From: Lycocorax pyrrhopterus obiensis
Lineage: Eukaryota > Chordata > Aves > Passeriformes > Paradisaeidae
Assembly: GCA_014706295.1 (NCBI GenBank)
Contig: JACSVZ010000016.1
Coordinates: forward strand, 7,111,168 to 7,175,167
Length of the DNA stretch: 64,000 nt
Direction of reading: 5' to 3'
This document shows positions 1 through 13,100 of this stretch, piece by piece. The notes beneath the pieces are model-generated. The model searched no databases. It was not told the origin of the DNA and worked only from the letters and a program-made list of their open reading frames with translations. The translations under genes and the position numbers were made by a program. Position 1 is the stretch's first letter. Every line of letters starts with the position of its first letter.

Positions 1-1775
1 CACGCTATAGTTGTCTGTTCTGGTGACACACCACTGACTTAATGGATTTTCCATCATTTATCCCAGCATCACATTTGATTTGTGTCGTCCACAGTTCACT
101 ATATTTCCCCAAAGTGGCTGCAAAAAAGCTTAGAAAGCATTCTGAAAGACTAAAAAGCTTTTTTAGCTTGTAACCCACTTCAGTGACTCGATATGGAGTC
201 TACTTCTTGAAAATACACCTCATTGATAATTTTATCTATTAAAGGTTACAAAATAAGAGGCCTCCCGTTCCAGTAACAAAGCAACATTTTCTATACATCG
301 GTGATCTTCATTTTAATTTTTTCCACAGAAGAATTATGAATGTTAAATCTTTAGGGATGAAGCTGTAAAATTCATTAACCAGGATTAATAAGCAGGAGCA
401 AAAATAGCTCACGAGTTCTGGGACACAGAACACAACACATCTTACAAGTCTTACACCATAAACAACAATTTTCTGAGTATCTTCCCACAATCTCTGAGGT
501 CCCATTAGGAAGATATAAAATGAGGACTAGGAGTGTTTAAAGCCATTAACTGACCATGTGGTCTCTTTTTTTTTCCTAGACAAAGGAATATGTAAAATGT
601 AACCATCTGTGCAGCCAGGCACAGCGTCAATCCCAAACTTCAAAACACAATTTAAGGAAAGGTTAAATTATTTTTCAAGCTTGAAATGCTAAATGAATGT
701 CTCCTGTCTCACTTCTACAGGGAATTTTCAAATGCTGAAGAAAATGCCCTCAAGTGTTTGCAACAGCTGCTAAATTGCACATACTAAATGTGTTTTTGCA
801 ACTTGAAAATTGAACTATATTCTTTTTATTCTGCCCGACAGCAGTTCAAACCTACAACAAATTCAGAACAGGTTAGTCCTGAAATACTAAATAAAAATTA
901 TATTTTCTTGGGTGCTGGCTGTAAGAACTTGAGAAAAAATTGTAATAATAGCATTTTAAGCTAAAAATGTATGTAGCTGTGCACAGTCCTAAGTGAATAA
1001 AAATTAAATTCAGAAAAAGAAATAATCTTAATTTCAACATAATTTATGGGACAAAGGCAGAACTCTAAAATTAAAGGCTGACAATTTTCAGGCAGCCTAA
1101 CTCAACAGAACCATTATTAACCATTTGGTGTGTACCTTAATGCTGGCACTCCCCTTTCACCACATCTCACATTTTTACTACGTATTTTACAAAGCAGGAA
1201 TAAAAGCACCATGAGGAGTAACTCAGTCCTTCCAGAGAGGAAAGGACTGGTTCAACCTGAGGGTGCTGCCATGCACCCCACATGAAACACACACACAGAC
1301 TTGATGTACCCAAAACACTCCACATTCAAACGTTCAAATCGTGTTTCCAAAATGCTGTTTCCATTTGAGGTCATACAAATACTGCTGAGAAGAGTCTAAT
1401 AATGTGAGGGTTGGGAAGATGAATACTCTGAGGCCACATCATTGGCTTGAACTTGGCTACTTAAAAAGCCTTGCTTTCACACCTTTAAATATTTACCTTC
1501 GAAAAACTATTAAATTCAGGGATACTAACTGTTTGTCTGAACATCCCACTACTTGTAATGCATATTAGGTATACCAAGAGTTGTATTTTTAAAACAACCC
1601 CCAACAGATTGGAACTGGAACATTCAAGGCCCCCAGAAGAACCTGAACTAACCATTTTTCCAAAGTTATGTGAACTCCAGGAATGTCCTTGCCATTAGAA
1701 AAAGGAGGAATGAATTGCTGAGCTGGAATGCAAAATTGCAAAGAAAACATGATTCACAAGAATGGCTCTTTGTGC
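1..1775. other. intronic sequence, nothing recognised
   Basis: AT-rich, with many short A and T runs. There is no repeat, RNA gene or coding frame that I can support. The only longer frame, 308-505 on the minus strand, looks like chance. Confidence 0.6.
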
Positions 1776-1881
1776 GGAATTCCCAACCAGGCTAAGAAAC
1801 CCAAGGCGAGACACTGGAGGGCACGGGAGCGAGCTTTGCACAGGAAACCCAGCGCTTCCTCTGGGCTGCGGCAGCGCCCGG
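1776..1881. other. CpG cluster in intron
   Basis: Eight CpGs fall in about 105 bases (for example GGCGAG, GAGCGAG, GCGGCAGCGCCCGG). Overlapping short frames on both strands here are explained by the higher GC and low stop density. No protein family was recognised. It may be a retained regulatory element or a degraded exon. Confidence 0.3.
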
Positions 1882-4322
1882 GGAGGAACTGCAGCTTTTG
1901 GGGAACACAGCTCCATGCCTGGGCCAACTCCAGCCACCTTCCTGAACACGCTTCAGCTAATCACCTTCTCATCTAAAGTTTACTCTGAGACCACTTCACC
2001 CAAGGGTAGCTCCTCACATCTGCCACATTACAGAAAATTATTTTTCAAGAAAATAAAAAAATGAATTATAAAGAAAATACTGCTTAACTGACATGTCAGA
2101 GTCGAATTGCTGTGTCTCCCAGTTTGGTACCAGTGGTTAAAAAAAAGGCCCATTTGCAAACCTTCCTTTTCCTACACTACAGTCACACCCAGGGGAACAC
2201 TTTGGGAGCACAACCACAGCCACTCCTCTCACCCAGAGCTGCATTTCACCAAGAGGGCCACAACACAGCTTAAATGGCTATTTAACGTAAGAGGTAATAA
2301 CTTAAAAATCGCTTAAATATATATTTGGTTACTTACATTAATTAAAATAGCTATTGAGTAACTATTCAGCTACGAATAACACAAAATAACTGTGTTATTA
2401 TACACACAGATACATTCACTCTAATGGTGTCACTGCTGGGTTAAGGACAAAGGCAAAGAAGTTTGTAACCAGACACAACCCTGTGCTTGTGAGCATTCCT
2501 CCAGCGCACATACGTTTTTGAGAGCAATTTGCACATCATTACCAGTCAAAAAAAGTTCATTTAGTTTTGGCAACCTGTAGTTATTTAACAATCTGGCACT
2601 CCAGCAAGGCTGCCTCCTCTCTGCAAACAGGCTTTTGTAGTTGAGATAAAGTCATCTAGCAGCCGATAACACTAAATGTTATTAACTGCAATGTTACATA
2701 TGGCTCGCACAAAAGAGCAGCTCTTAGCACACAACACTTATTTGCCAAATGACAATACTACTTTTTAAAATAAATTTGTAAGCTCTAACAGCACCTCATG
2801 TTCATGGCTTTCATTAATCTATGAAGAACGTATTTTTATCTCATGTTATAAAAGCAGAGATGACTGGGAGGGGGAACCACAATCAGCAAAATTAAAGCTG
2901 GGTGAAAGACAAAGGAAGTTTTTGTAAGAATTGATGTCACCAAAAATTAAGAAATTTTTTTTTAGTTATTTTGTATACATACCTAAGACACCAAGCTACC
3001 TTATATTTCCATAGTTTTGGCCTTAAACTTATTACAAAGCACTTATATTCAGTGATCCATGTTAATATTGCCAACTGCTGAAAGGCAGTTTTAAAGTCAG
3101 ATTTAAAAAAAAAATAATAAAAATACAGTGTTAGGAGACAGAGAGATGTGATTGCTCATCATTAAGTAAGTGGAGGACATCTCTCCAGTCCCAACTTTGC
3201 TCTCCCTACAAGGGACGAGCCGGCTCATTAAGGAGCTGAAGCCACAATGCCTCAAGAAAGGGAAACAGTAAAGTCTTGCAGAAGTGCTGCACAGCGAGTG
3301 CACAGAGAGCAGTCTGGAAAGGAGGAAAAAGCAGGATGCCACTGTTCATATCCTGATGCCACTGTTTGTGTCCTACCTGGCACAAGGTTTTCCGTATTTT
3401 CCACACTTTGTGGCTATTGCCCGGTTCCCCTTCCTGCCCCTGAGTCTTTACCTCTCTAAGTCAGCAGCACTCCAGTTTTGCCCAGCACTGCCTTTCATTG
3501 CTCCATTTTTACCTCATCCTTTGCCAAGATCAGTGAGCATCATGATCTTCAGAGGGATGGTGTCCCCCAAAGACTGATCCCTTGCCGTGGCAAGGGCCCC
3601 AATACGGACACGAGGCATCAGTCCTACGCTGGGCCTGTTCTGGTGGGACTCCCACATCCAGAAAGAGGGAAGGGAAAGCTCCTCCATGGCTTGCCAGCAC
3701 TCAGCTCCCCGCTGTCTACCTGCTCCGAGGGACAATCCTCTGTCCCCCACCCTGAGTGCCCACCGTACTACAGACTGCAGCGTGCTTTTCTTAAATCCTT
3801 TTTCCTCCATTTTCATCCCTCCTCCAGTTATTAAGACACCTGCTAAGAGGTAACATGGCCTAAGTGTTTCCATGAGGGTGATTTAGAGTATGCAGAAATC
3901 TCTAACTACCATTTAATTATCACACACAATAAGCACACAAATATATGTAAGCCAGGAGTTTTCCTTCCAACCTTTCTGTCAAAGCTTAATTATTGTTTTA
4001 ATTTTACACGGTACAGGCCAAATTCTTTCCAAAGCATAATAGGGCACATAAATACACCCCTTGTGACATATTTATGGCTTCCCTGATGCAACTGATGGAG
4101 AATTTGAGTTGTGTTCCTCAAATGGCACAATCTAGAGAAAGGAAATTGCAAATAATATATTAAAGAACACAGGCTATGACCAGCCATAAAAAATGCTAAT
4201 AAATCTCCTAACAGCAACGAAAACTCGGACAAAGGATAACACTTATCTATTTTCCCCACAGACGTCTTTAAGCTCTGTGCAGCCTAACCCAGTGAAGCAC
4301 CTTACAAATCACATTTAAATCA
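1882..4322. other. intronic sequence, nothing firm
   Basis: Mostly AT-rich. A GC-richer part at 3180-3830 has several overlapping open frames on both strands (the longest 118-119 codons) with no recognisable domain, so I treat them as chance. Confidence 0.55.
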
Positions 4323-4702
4323 CGGTCCGGGCGATCCAGAGCAATCCCCTCTCTCAAGAACTCTGCAATTCCAAAGGGCACAGCGTGATTTGCAGGAGAG
4401 CACTGTCATTTTTCCCTAAGTCTCAGGTTTATCCCGCCGGCAGCCCCTTCCCAGGCAGCTGGGAGCTCTGGCACCCGCGCCCTCCGAAGCTGCCGGGTGG
4501 CAGATGGGGAGATGCTGCGTTATCAGGCACGGCTGATAAGGAGCCGCCGTCCCCAGCAGCTGTCTGCCCGCACAAATGAAGCTTTGTGCTGCCCACACCC
4601 GCCCCTCGCTTTCAGCAGGCGCGCTGGGGAAGGTGAAATACAAAAACGACACAAACACCGCCCTGGATTTGAGCTCACCCGCATCCCACAAAAATTCGGC
4701 GC
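4323..4702. promoter_or_regulatory. intronic CpG-island-like block
   Basis: I count 23 CpG dinucleotides in about 380 bases. The rows 4381-4680 are about 61% G+C with a rough observed/expected CpG near 0.65, against AT-rich, CpG-poor surroundings. The block contains CCCGCCGG, CCCGCGCC and a palindromic pair of GATA sites. It does not encode the SOCS box in any frame I checked. Such islands usually mark promoters or germline-unmethylated enhancers. An alternative promoter of SPSB4, an antisense RNA start, or a downstream regulatory element are all possible. Confidence 0.45.
4520..4539. promoter_or_regulatory. palindromic GATA-site pair
   Basis: TTATCAG and CTGATAA form perfect 7-base inverted arms separated by six bases. 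Each arm contains a consensus GATA-factor site (TGATAA). The position inside the CpG-rich block raises the chance that it is functional, though a 7-base inverted pair alone is expected by chance in 64 kb. Confidence 0.35.
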
Positions 4703-7700
4703 TTGAAATTTAATATGTTAAAGGGAGAAAGGAAGGCAAGAAAGCTTGAACAGAGGGAAGGGCTCAGGGGTAACCCTCCCCCACACCCCTCTGCATGCCT
4801 TGGGCAGGGCAGGGAGGATTGGTTTACAGATACCTTTGGCTTTTAAGTGTTAAAAGCAGTTAAGGGCAGTTCAAAACTTCAATCAAGCAGCATTTAGCAG
4901 AATTAAGCTGAAAGAGCAGCAGTGAACAAGCAGATATTCTGCAGCATCATTTGTTTTCAGTTAATGCTCTCCAGCTGTGCTTTCTTGAGAGGAAAATGGT
5001 TGAAAAGCAGAACAGAATGAAAACAAACCAAAACCAAGCCCCAAAGCCAGTGGCCTCTGGTTACGGGTTCGATAAAGAATCTGTCCTTTAAGCACAAATA
5101 CACAGCTCCATGCAATGTCCTTTTTGCAGTTCAGAGTTTGTAATCTCCTGGGAGGTAGACACGAGACTCAGACAACTGGTCCTGACTCATGAGCACCAGA
5201 GCCTAAATTCAATTAATTCAACACGGGCTTAAAACTTACTCCTAAAGATTTCAATTTTGTAGATTTAAGCATAGGCCTAAACACTTTTTTAGTCATATTG
5301 GTTATAGGAGTGTTCTTGGAAAAGTAATTTGTCTGCGTACATTTGCAGGAAGGCTGTATCTATAGGCATACACATCTACGCAGCAACTCCTCTGAGGGGC
5401 CCCTCGTGGTCCCTTAATAGTTCTTACCCTCTAGGCAGGTTTATGATCCACCCAAAAAAGGGCCCTGATCCACCACATTTAATACAAAGAACAGGCACAG
5501 TACAAAGTCTGGCCCAGGCCAAATCTACAAGCACACCTCACTGTGGAAACTTACCTGAAAAATCTTTTTCTGAATTACAACTGCTAATCTAAATGTACAT
5601 AAGCATCACAATAATTAAATTTCCACCACCACCACCAAAACCACATATATGGCTCATATTTTAAAACATTTTAACACTCTCTTTCTACAATTTAGATTAC
5701 TAAATTATACTGCTCTATCTGAATCAGAAACTGCAAAAGAGTCAGATCCTAAGAAATCTTAACAGCAAACAAGTGGCTTTTTTTTAATGGAGCAAAGCTC
5801 TGTATTAAACTGGTTTTGCCATATCTTGATAAATTTGCATGCTGACAAAGAGCATAAGCAAAAACAGTGGCCACTTCCCTTCTGAAAGAGGAAGGACACA
5901 TATGAATTCATTCCCTATGTGCATCAGGAAAATGCAAATAAGGAGGATGGGCTGGAAAGATTTCCCTTCTGCCTTGATTTGTTTGTTCTTCTCCTCCCCT
6001 CAGATACTTCCACATTTCAAGCTTTGCTCTTGAACACAGTGTGAAGGTAAATCGAGACGGTTGCTTCAGTGATGATTTCAATGTTCTGTAGTGGCAAAGA
6101 CACCAAAAATTAAAAGATGCTCTTTAAAACTAACAAACAAAACCAAGTGTTCGGCATCAGAGATGAGCCTAAGCTACAACCACAGGCTCCTTAGCTCCTC
6201 CCTGCTCAAACTTCCCCAAGTTTACCACGCTGGGAATGAAGATTTGGCTCAGATTAATCTGTAATGTATACTTTATAGCTTTTAATCTCAGAAACACATT
6301 TATCACCATTAAATTCAGCTTGTGTGCCAGCCCATAAACAGGGAAGTTAAAATATATCAAGGTGAGAGAAGATTAAAGCTTGGATGAGAATTTCACTGAG
6401 TAGATGCACTGGAGTTCAAAGACAATGTTGTTCGGGGGTTATGGACAGATTTATAGACAAAGTAATAACACAAAAAGTTGAAGGAAAGTTCAGGATTCAA
6501 GGACGAACCACTGCAGATAACTACTGCAAGAGGCACCCGCGCACTGCGAGCAACACCCTGACTGAAATACGCTGAAACAATTCCTTGCATTTTATCTCCT
6601 CATGAGATGTGCTTCATAAAAGGGCATATAAAATAGCATGCATAGGCACACACCTATAACCACCTTTATGGCTGTGAACAAGTCCTTATTGCTCAGGAAA
6701 GGGGGGGCAGGATGTCAAAGATATTTTTGGTGAACCTCTTCTGATTCCTTTAATTCATTAACACATTTCTTCCTTAACAGCATGACAGCAGATGAGGAGA
6801 TTTCTTGGTGGGAAACCTAATCATACTGATTATAATATCCTAAAATTCAAACCTGTACATTTTCACAGCTGTTCTTAAACACATTTTTATTTTGGGTTAG
6901 CTAATCAAGGAGGAGAGAGGGAGAGGGAAAAGGGAGAATGAATGAGAAGCATGCAAAGAACCGAAATGTTGGACCATGTGCTGAACCCAGTGGATCCCTG
7001 GTTGCCTGACTGCCCCCTCTGCCCTTCTCCCACTGGCCTCTTTTATACCTGGTGCATTTTGTGTGACATATTCATTGTGTGGGACAGTGAAGTACTCCCT
7101 GTCTTCTTTTCTTGTACTGTGCCCAGCAGGCTGGAGCCTCACCAGAATTTCTCCACATCACCATACTGAAACAACACACCCTCATTCAACATTTCCACAG
7201 CTTACAACTCCCATTCTCAGCTGGAACCTCTCACAATAGTCTTCTGTATGGCTCTTTAGTATTATACCAAAGTTGTATACGCTAGTTAGCAATTAAATTG
7301 ATTCAAAGCATCTTTTGCACCACAGTGCAGCTTTCTTTAAAGTTTCGCCATATTGACAGGGTACCAGAACTGATGACTCTCCTACTTATATTAATACAAA
7401 TTGTGCTGAGCTGTTTCAGACAATTAATATTTGACTGCATTCCTCATATCATTGTTACATGACATTTTCTCAACTGCTTCAATTTAAATTACCCAGAGGC
7501 TCCAACATATGCAGATTTTCTCAAACCAAGCGAAAAAATGACAGCAGCATGTCATTTAAATTTTAATGCAGTTGTATACAAGTTAATGATCTCTAGTGGA
7601 GAGTCACAAACAATAGACCTGACTCATCACTTTATTCTAGTTTTGGTATTAACAGAATTACATTGGAATAAATCTGGAGCCATGAAGTTGCAATTAAGCT

Positions 7701-8236
7701 CAATATAATTAATTTGATCCAATTAGTTTAGTACCATTTATATTTTGGACTTCTTGAAAGCAATTTTTTTCTTAAGAACCATAATCTTCACCAGCAGAAA
7801 ATGGGTACTGGAGATGATCTGAATTATTCTCCTACTGAATTTAGGATTCATCACTGTTCCTGGCATGCAAACACAGCTGATGCTCTCTGAACACATTTCT
7901 AAAGCATTCAGTTTGAGCACAAATGCACTCTCACAGCACAGGTAGAGCACGCAGGGCTGCCTCCACTCACCATTGCGCAGCTCTTCTGAATCGCAAGCTC
8001 TTGTTACCATCTTTCAATGCTGGCAAAGCTCTGTCTGAAATGTCACCCCCCTGTGTCCCACCTACAATCAGCAATCCCGCCACATCATCTCACAAACTCA
8101 TTTTTTGTGAGATATACGAGTGTGGGAAGAGGATTTCCATATTATGCATTCTACAGCCACTGTACGAGATGTGTTATCACACCCCAAGCCTCTGAAGCAC
8201 CAGCACAAACCCACTGACAGGATGGGAGAGGTGAGA
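4703..8236. other. intronic sequence with minor simple repeats
   Basis: AT-rich, unremarkable intron. A short (CCA)n stretch lies at 5623-5636 and POU-type octamers at 5833-5840 and 5932-5939. A 10-bp perfect stem with a 7-base loop lies at 8087-8113 (arms ATCTCACAAA and TTTGTGAGAT), about what chance gives. No gene seen. Confidence 0.55.
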
Positions 8237-8253
8237 GGGTGGGTGGGCTAGGG
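8237..8253 (+). other. canonical G-quadruplex motif (short loops)
   Basis: GGGTGGGTGGGCTAGGG has four G3 runs with loops of 1, 1 and 3 bases, a class that forms very stable G-quadruplexes in vitro. It lies on the plus strand, which is the template strand for SPSB4, so in transcription the quadruplex would form in the template rather than in the RNA. Confidence 0.6.
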
Positions 8254-10083
8254 AGTGGTCTGCCCACTGAAGTGACTTTTCTTGTTCCTGGGCATGTGGG
8301 GGCCAGGGGGATACAACATGAGGACAAACACCAAAACTCACAAAAACATCCCCTGGAATTTCACACAGGACTCCTAGAATCTAATAGCTAACCCGAATTT
8401 CAGTCACACTGAATTTCTTCACCTGTAGGGCAGCATCACTGAGCAAAACTTTACTGTACTTGGTCCTTCTGGATACATGGACAGCAGGAACCCCCTGGGA
8501 GCTGTCTTCTCTGGCCAGAACAGCTGAAAGAGGGAGTGGCAGCTGGGATGGACCTGCTGCCATTCTCCATCCATCCATCAGCCTACTCCTCACAACACTG
8601 CTTAATATACTTTGAGAACTAGGCCTGCAGGGTAATATCATTCACGACTTCTCCCTGTCCTCTGCAGCCCACCAGATCCAGCCAACATGTTTCCTTTGGA
8701 CCTCTCAAACTCCACACAACCACTCTTCCTCCAGGGTTGCTCACTTTTGTTCCAATGAGTTCAGGCACAAAGGGGAGGGCAGCAAGGAGTGACCAGGGGG
8801 ACTTTAACCCCAGCCCTCTCCTCCTCACACATCTCCCAGCTTCACGCTTGGTCCTTCTGTCCCCACTTGTGGTTTTATGACCACCATCTGCACAGGACCC
8901 CACTGGTGTCAGACAAGAAGAGCAGAAAGCCAGGGAGCAGCTGAACCCCTGAGTGGTGTGGCTGTGCTCTGGAAGGAACTACAAAACACCACAGAGGGTC
9001 TGGGTTTATTGCTTCTCACTGATTCATTATCAAACACGCCTTGTCCGTAAACAGCCTGTTCCAGCTCGCTCTGCCCCAGCTGCCAGCTGGCAGCAGTTGC
9101 ACAGGTGTAAATGAAAGCATCATTTGGCCTGCAGAAAAGCTATTATGAACAAAGATTTATCTAGAATTCCAGGTCCCAAAGTCAATCTGTGAGGCTGGCA
9201 ATTAAAAAAGGCATCTGGGAACAACAAAGCAAAGCCAAGCAATTCACCCACCTCTTTCATGTACTTGCATGCCTGATTTCTGTAGGAAAGGGAATCTCAT
9301 CCACCCACTAATACAGCTGATAGCAAACAAAAAACTAAAATGAAAGAAACCGAATATATGCAAAAAATCTTATCACAGTTTCTACATGTTTGTGTTTTCA
9401 GATTCCTGAAGACATTCAGGCAGGAGCTTGAGGCACTCAGCTCACTATAACGTGTGTGTGTGTGATTGATACCGCAGAAAAAAAACCATTTCTAGAATTC
9501 TACAACCTGGGCAGATGTACAATAATTTCTTAACGTGAAATATAAACTGTTTTCAACATGGTTTTATCTCCAATACAATCTGTTTTCTTATCTGGGCATT
9601 GGTAAATATGCAAGTACCAGTTTTCTACAATAAATAAGTTTATGCAAGCCCACAGTGAGGTCCCACAATAAATAACTTGGTTCATTACAGTGCCAAGCAG
9701 ACAGCACAGCTTACTGAACACAGTGAGGCTATTTCCAGCCTCTACAATAGGGATGGCTTTTTTGGTCATTTTTTGGGGTTTTGACATTTTATTTACTGTT
9801 TGGAATATCAATTTCAAACTTACACAGTAAGTTCTTCAACGGGAATAATAATGGGAACTTCGGTTTTAGTTTTCTTTGATTACTGGCGTATCAATTCGAT
9901 GCTAAATTTCTACTATGGTTTAATAGATTCTGGACAGACTCCTTAATTATCAGCCTCATCTTTTGAACACTAATTTGTAGTGTCTTATTAATGTGACTAC
10001 AAAACCATAAAGGTGAGAGACAAATATCAATCCCATTTTAAGTTTGTGTGGCAGATATACACATATGTATAATTTTTACAGTT
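8254..10083. other. intronic sequence with a short GT repeat
   Basis: A short (GT)n run lies at 9452-9464. A moderately GC-rich stretch at 8440-8900 carries overlapping chance frames on the minus strand. Nothing else was recognised. Confidence 0.5.
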
Positions 10084-10101
10084 TATATATATATATATAT
10101 A
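10084..10101. repeat. (TA)n microsatellite
   Basis: About nine TA units in a row, just downstream of a near-palindromic stretch TATACACATATGTATA (about 10057-10072). It is probably length-polymorphic. Confidence 0.8.
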
Positions 10102-13100
10102 AAAACTCCATTCTGACTTTTTCCAGTCAAATCTTCTGGCCTGTTAAACCATTTGTCTTATTTTCTCTCTTACCAGCTGGCTCCTTCCCTATCTTCTAAT
10201 CTCCTACTCTCAAACAGTGTCAGTCAGTGAACTGGGGTTTAAAAAGAAAAAGCCCTTCTACCTGTGGGTCTGGAAACATCAGGCACAGTGTATTTTACTT
10301 GTTTTATCTAAAAATCCAGGTGATATTGGTGCAACAGATGAAATGCTAATTTATAAGCCTAAATTCTTTAACTTGGTACTTAATCCAAAGTACAACTCTC
10401 CCAAAATATTAAAAGCACATTCAGAATTACACAGAGCACAAAAGAATGCTTCCCACCGAATTCCTTCCGCTCCCTGGCGACTCAGCCTTTTTGACTCCTC
10501 CAGCACTGTCAGCAAAGCCAAAGGGATTTTTGCCAGGGTAAATACTGCTAAATGGGGTCCCCCATCCATATGTATTTCACTTTATCCCCGTGGCCAAGTC
10601 ATTTCTGATTGCCAAGTCAATCTGCCTGTAAGATTAATTGGATTTTTTTCCCAAGTACTCAAGAGTTTGAGATAAACACTGACCCCTTGGGCACAGGAAC
10701 ATGCCCAGGCCATTCTGATGTCTTGGATATTTCTTAACTAATTAAGTTAATCATGTAGACAATGACGGAGCAAAAAGCTACACAGAGCTTTCCAAAACCA
10801 TCCTTCACAGGGGTGGGAACAGCCAACCAGAGCAGACTTCCTGGGGAGCATTCCAAACCCATCCTCTAAACCCATGGCATCAGTTCATTGTTTACTTTGG
10901 ATATGCTTTTACTCCAGGCGGAGAGACCAAGACCTCGTGCTTGTTTTACATCTTATTCAACCATACAGAGAATCAAACCCACAACCCCAAAGCAGACCAG
11001 CAGTAAGGGGAAGAAACAGGATGTATCCCACTTCCCAAAGTGCTGAGACTTGGTTGGCATCTCCTTGTCCTTTCGAAAATCAGAAAAAAATCTTCAATAA
11101 GAAGGACTAACACACCAAGGAAGATGCTTTCCTTCAGAGCTGGGAGACAGGAGCAAAAACCAAAGTGGCACCAAAGCGAAGAGAACTGAGCTGTCTTTAT
11201 CCCTCCAAGCATCTTCCAGCTCAAGAGGTAATGAGGAAAGAAGGGCAGTGACCATCCAGATACTCCCCCAGGAAGTCAAAAGGCAGCTCTGTGTGTGCTG
11301 CAGCGATGGAAGGGAGCCCTGGAGCCCTCCATTGCCTGTCCCTCCTGCTTTCTTCTGCAGACATTCCCAGCGAGGCAGGGCATGCTTCCTCCTGCTCACC
11401 CCCTGCCTGGGAAGGCTGAGAGAGCAGGAGATTACTAATGGACAAAGACAAAAGCAATTTGGGAGTGGCCAGCACCACACCAAGATCGGTGGAAAAATAT
11501 CAATGAATAAAGGAAAAATGAAAGCTTTCCTTCCTTTGTGTTTCTGTTCAGTGCAATTGCTTCCATCACCTCTGCTATGATTACATATTTGAATGCTGAT
11601 GTCATAAATTTCATATTCTGAAATATTTTTATCATATATACTGTAATTTTTATTTACTGACACAAAACCAGAATTCTGGGCTTTGTATATTTGGGATCCT
11701 GGCACTAACTGAAATATGCATTTCACTGTCTCTATGGTAACTTTCCAGATTACTAAAAAGGGCAATGTCTTAATCTTTTTTCCTTTATTGGTGTGTCTTC
11801 TAAAGACAAAAGCAGGATTGTATATTATCCATCACTGCCTCTTCCTTGGTAGGTAACATCAATTAAAACTGACCTTCCAGGACATTCTCCCCTTCAAAAC
11901 AACAAAGCCAGATGACAATTCTTCAAAACTCCTGGACCCCTCTCCCATTCAGCTTTGAACAAGAACTATGCCTGGGCACAAGCAAACTTCATAGAGAGCA
12001 ACTTGTATCATGGCTTGAGGGTCTCACAGAAAAGCAGCACTCACCCTGCAGCAACAGGAGAACACAGCCCTTCTGAGCAGATTTCCAGTGTGGACCAGGA
12101 CTGGGCACATTGTGTTTTTAACCTTCCAGCACCATGTGAACACATTCCCAATAAAAAACATTTCATCTACTTCTTTCCTAGAAGCATCCCGCATTATTTT
12201 AGAAGGCAGCTGTGCATGATACTTGTAATTTCATCAAATTCATGCCTAGGATGATCCATATGGATTTAGCAACTACTGCTGACAGGAAAGGTCTCAAAAT
12301 TTTGCCGGTTTCAAACCTGTCTGTTCCCCTTCCGTTGCTCAGTACTCAAAGCAGGACTGAATCCTTGCTTCCAAGTATGCAAAGCTCAATTAATTTTATG
12401 CACATTTTTCCTTATGGGCTTTACCCAGTTTTGATGAAAGATTCAGCAGGGATGCAGTTCCTCCCTGAGCTACCAGAGTTAAACCGTGCCACTCCCCACC
12501 AGAATTCCAGCCATGCCCAGGACTTGTGGTTCCTCTTAGAACAAGGGCAGCAGAAGGGGAAAGGAGAGGAATGGGAGGGGATTTACAGTAGTAACAAAAC
12601 ATTTAGAGAAAAAGGACTTCAGAGCAAGCCTACACAAATTTCTGTCTTCCCTAAGGTCCCAATGCCTGGTGACCCTTCAGGTGCTGATGGCTCCCTACAG
12701 ACACTGCACTTCAGAGCTGCTCTAAATAGCTACTGCCTGTTTCCTTCCTGAAAACCCATTTCAGAGTCACAGTTCTGGGGTTTGGCACTGCTCTTCCACT
12801 GCCTATTCAGGCCAAAGCTGCAGTTCAGAGAAAATGAAGGCAAACATCACCACACAGACAGGACAACGTCAAAACTATTTTTGGCTGGCAGGTAGCCTCA
12901 ATGACACCTGCCATGCTTTGGCTTTCCTGTTTTCCCAAAGCACACCTCCTGGGCAGCACGGCCCATTAGACATACAAGTATTACAACAAATACACTGCTA
13001 ATACACAGCTAGACCCCAATATTGCCATACAGAGGGAACACGTCCATAATACATTTCCAACCCATTACTAAAACGTTAGTATTGACATTTAAACTAATTA

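Noticed and set aside
5064..5085. GGGTTCGATAAAG resembling a tRNA T-loop
   Set aside because: No matching acceptor stem, D-arm or anticodon arm around it.
8087..8113. 10-bp perfect hairpin with a 7-base loop
   Set aside because: About one such stem is expected by chance in this length of DNA, and there is no U-run or precursor-like extension that would suggest a small RNA.
10217..10675. 152-codon plus-strand frame
   Set aside because: Low-complexity-free but resembles no family; a minus-strand frame overlaps it. No evidence of coding.
12212..12751. 179-codon plus-strand frame
   Set aside because: No recognisable domain, no splice or promoter support, and opposite to the strand of the host gene. 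Treated as chance.
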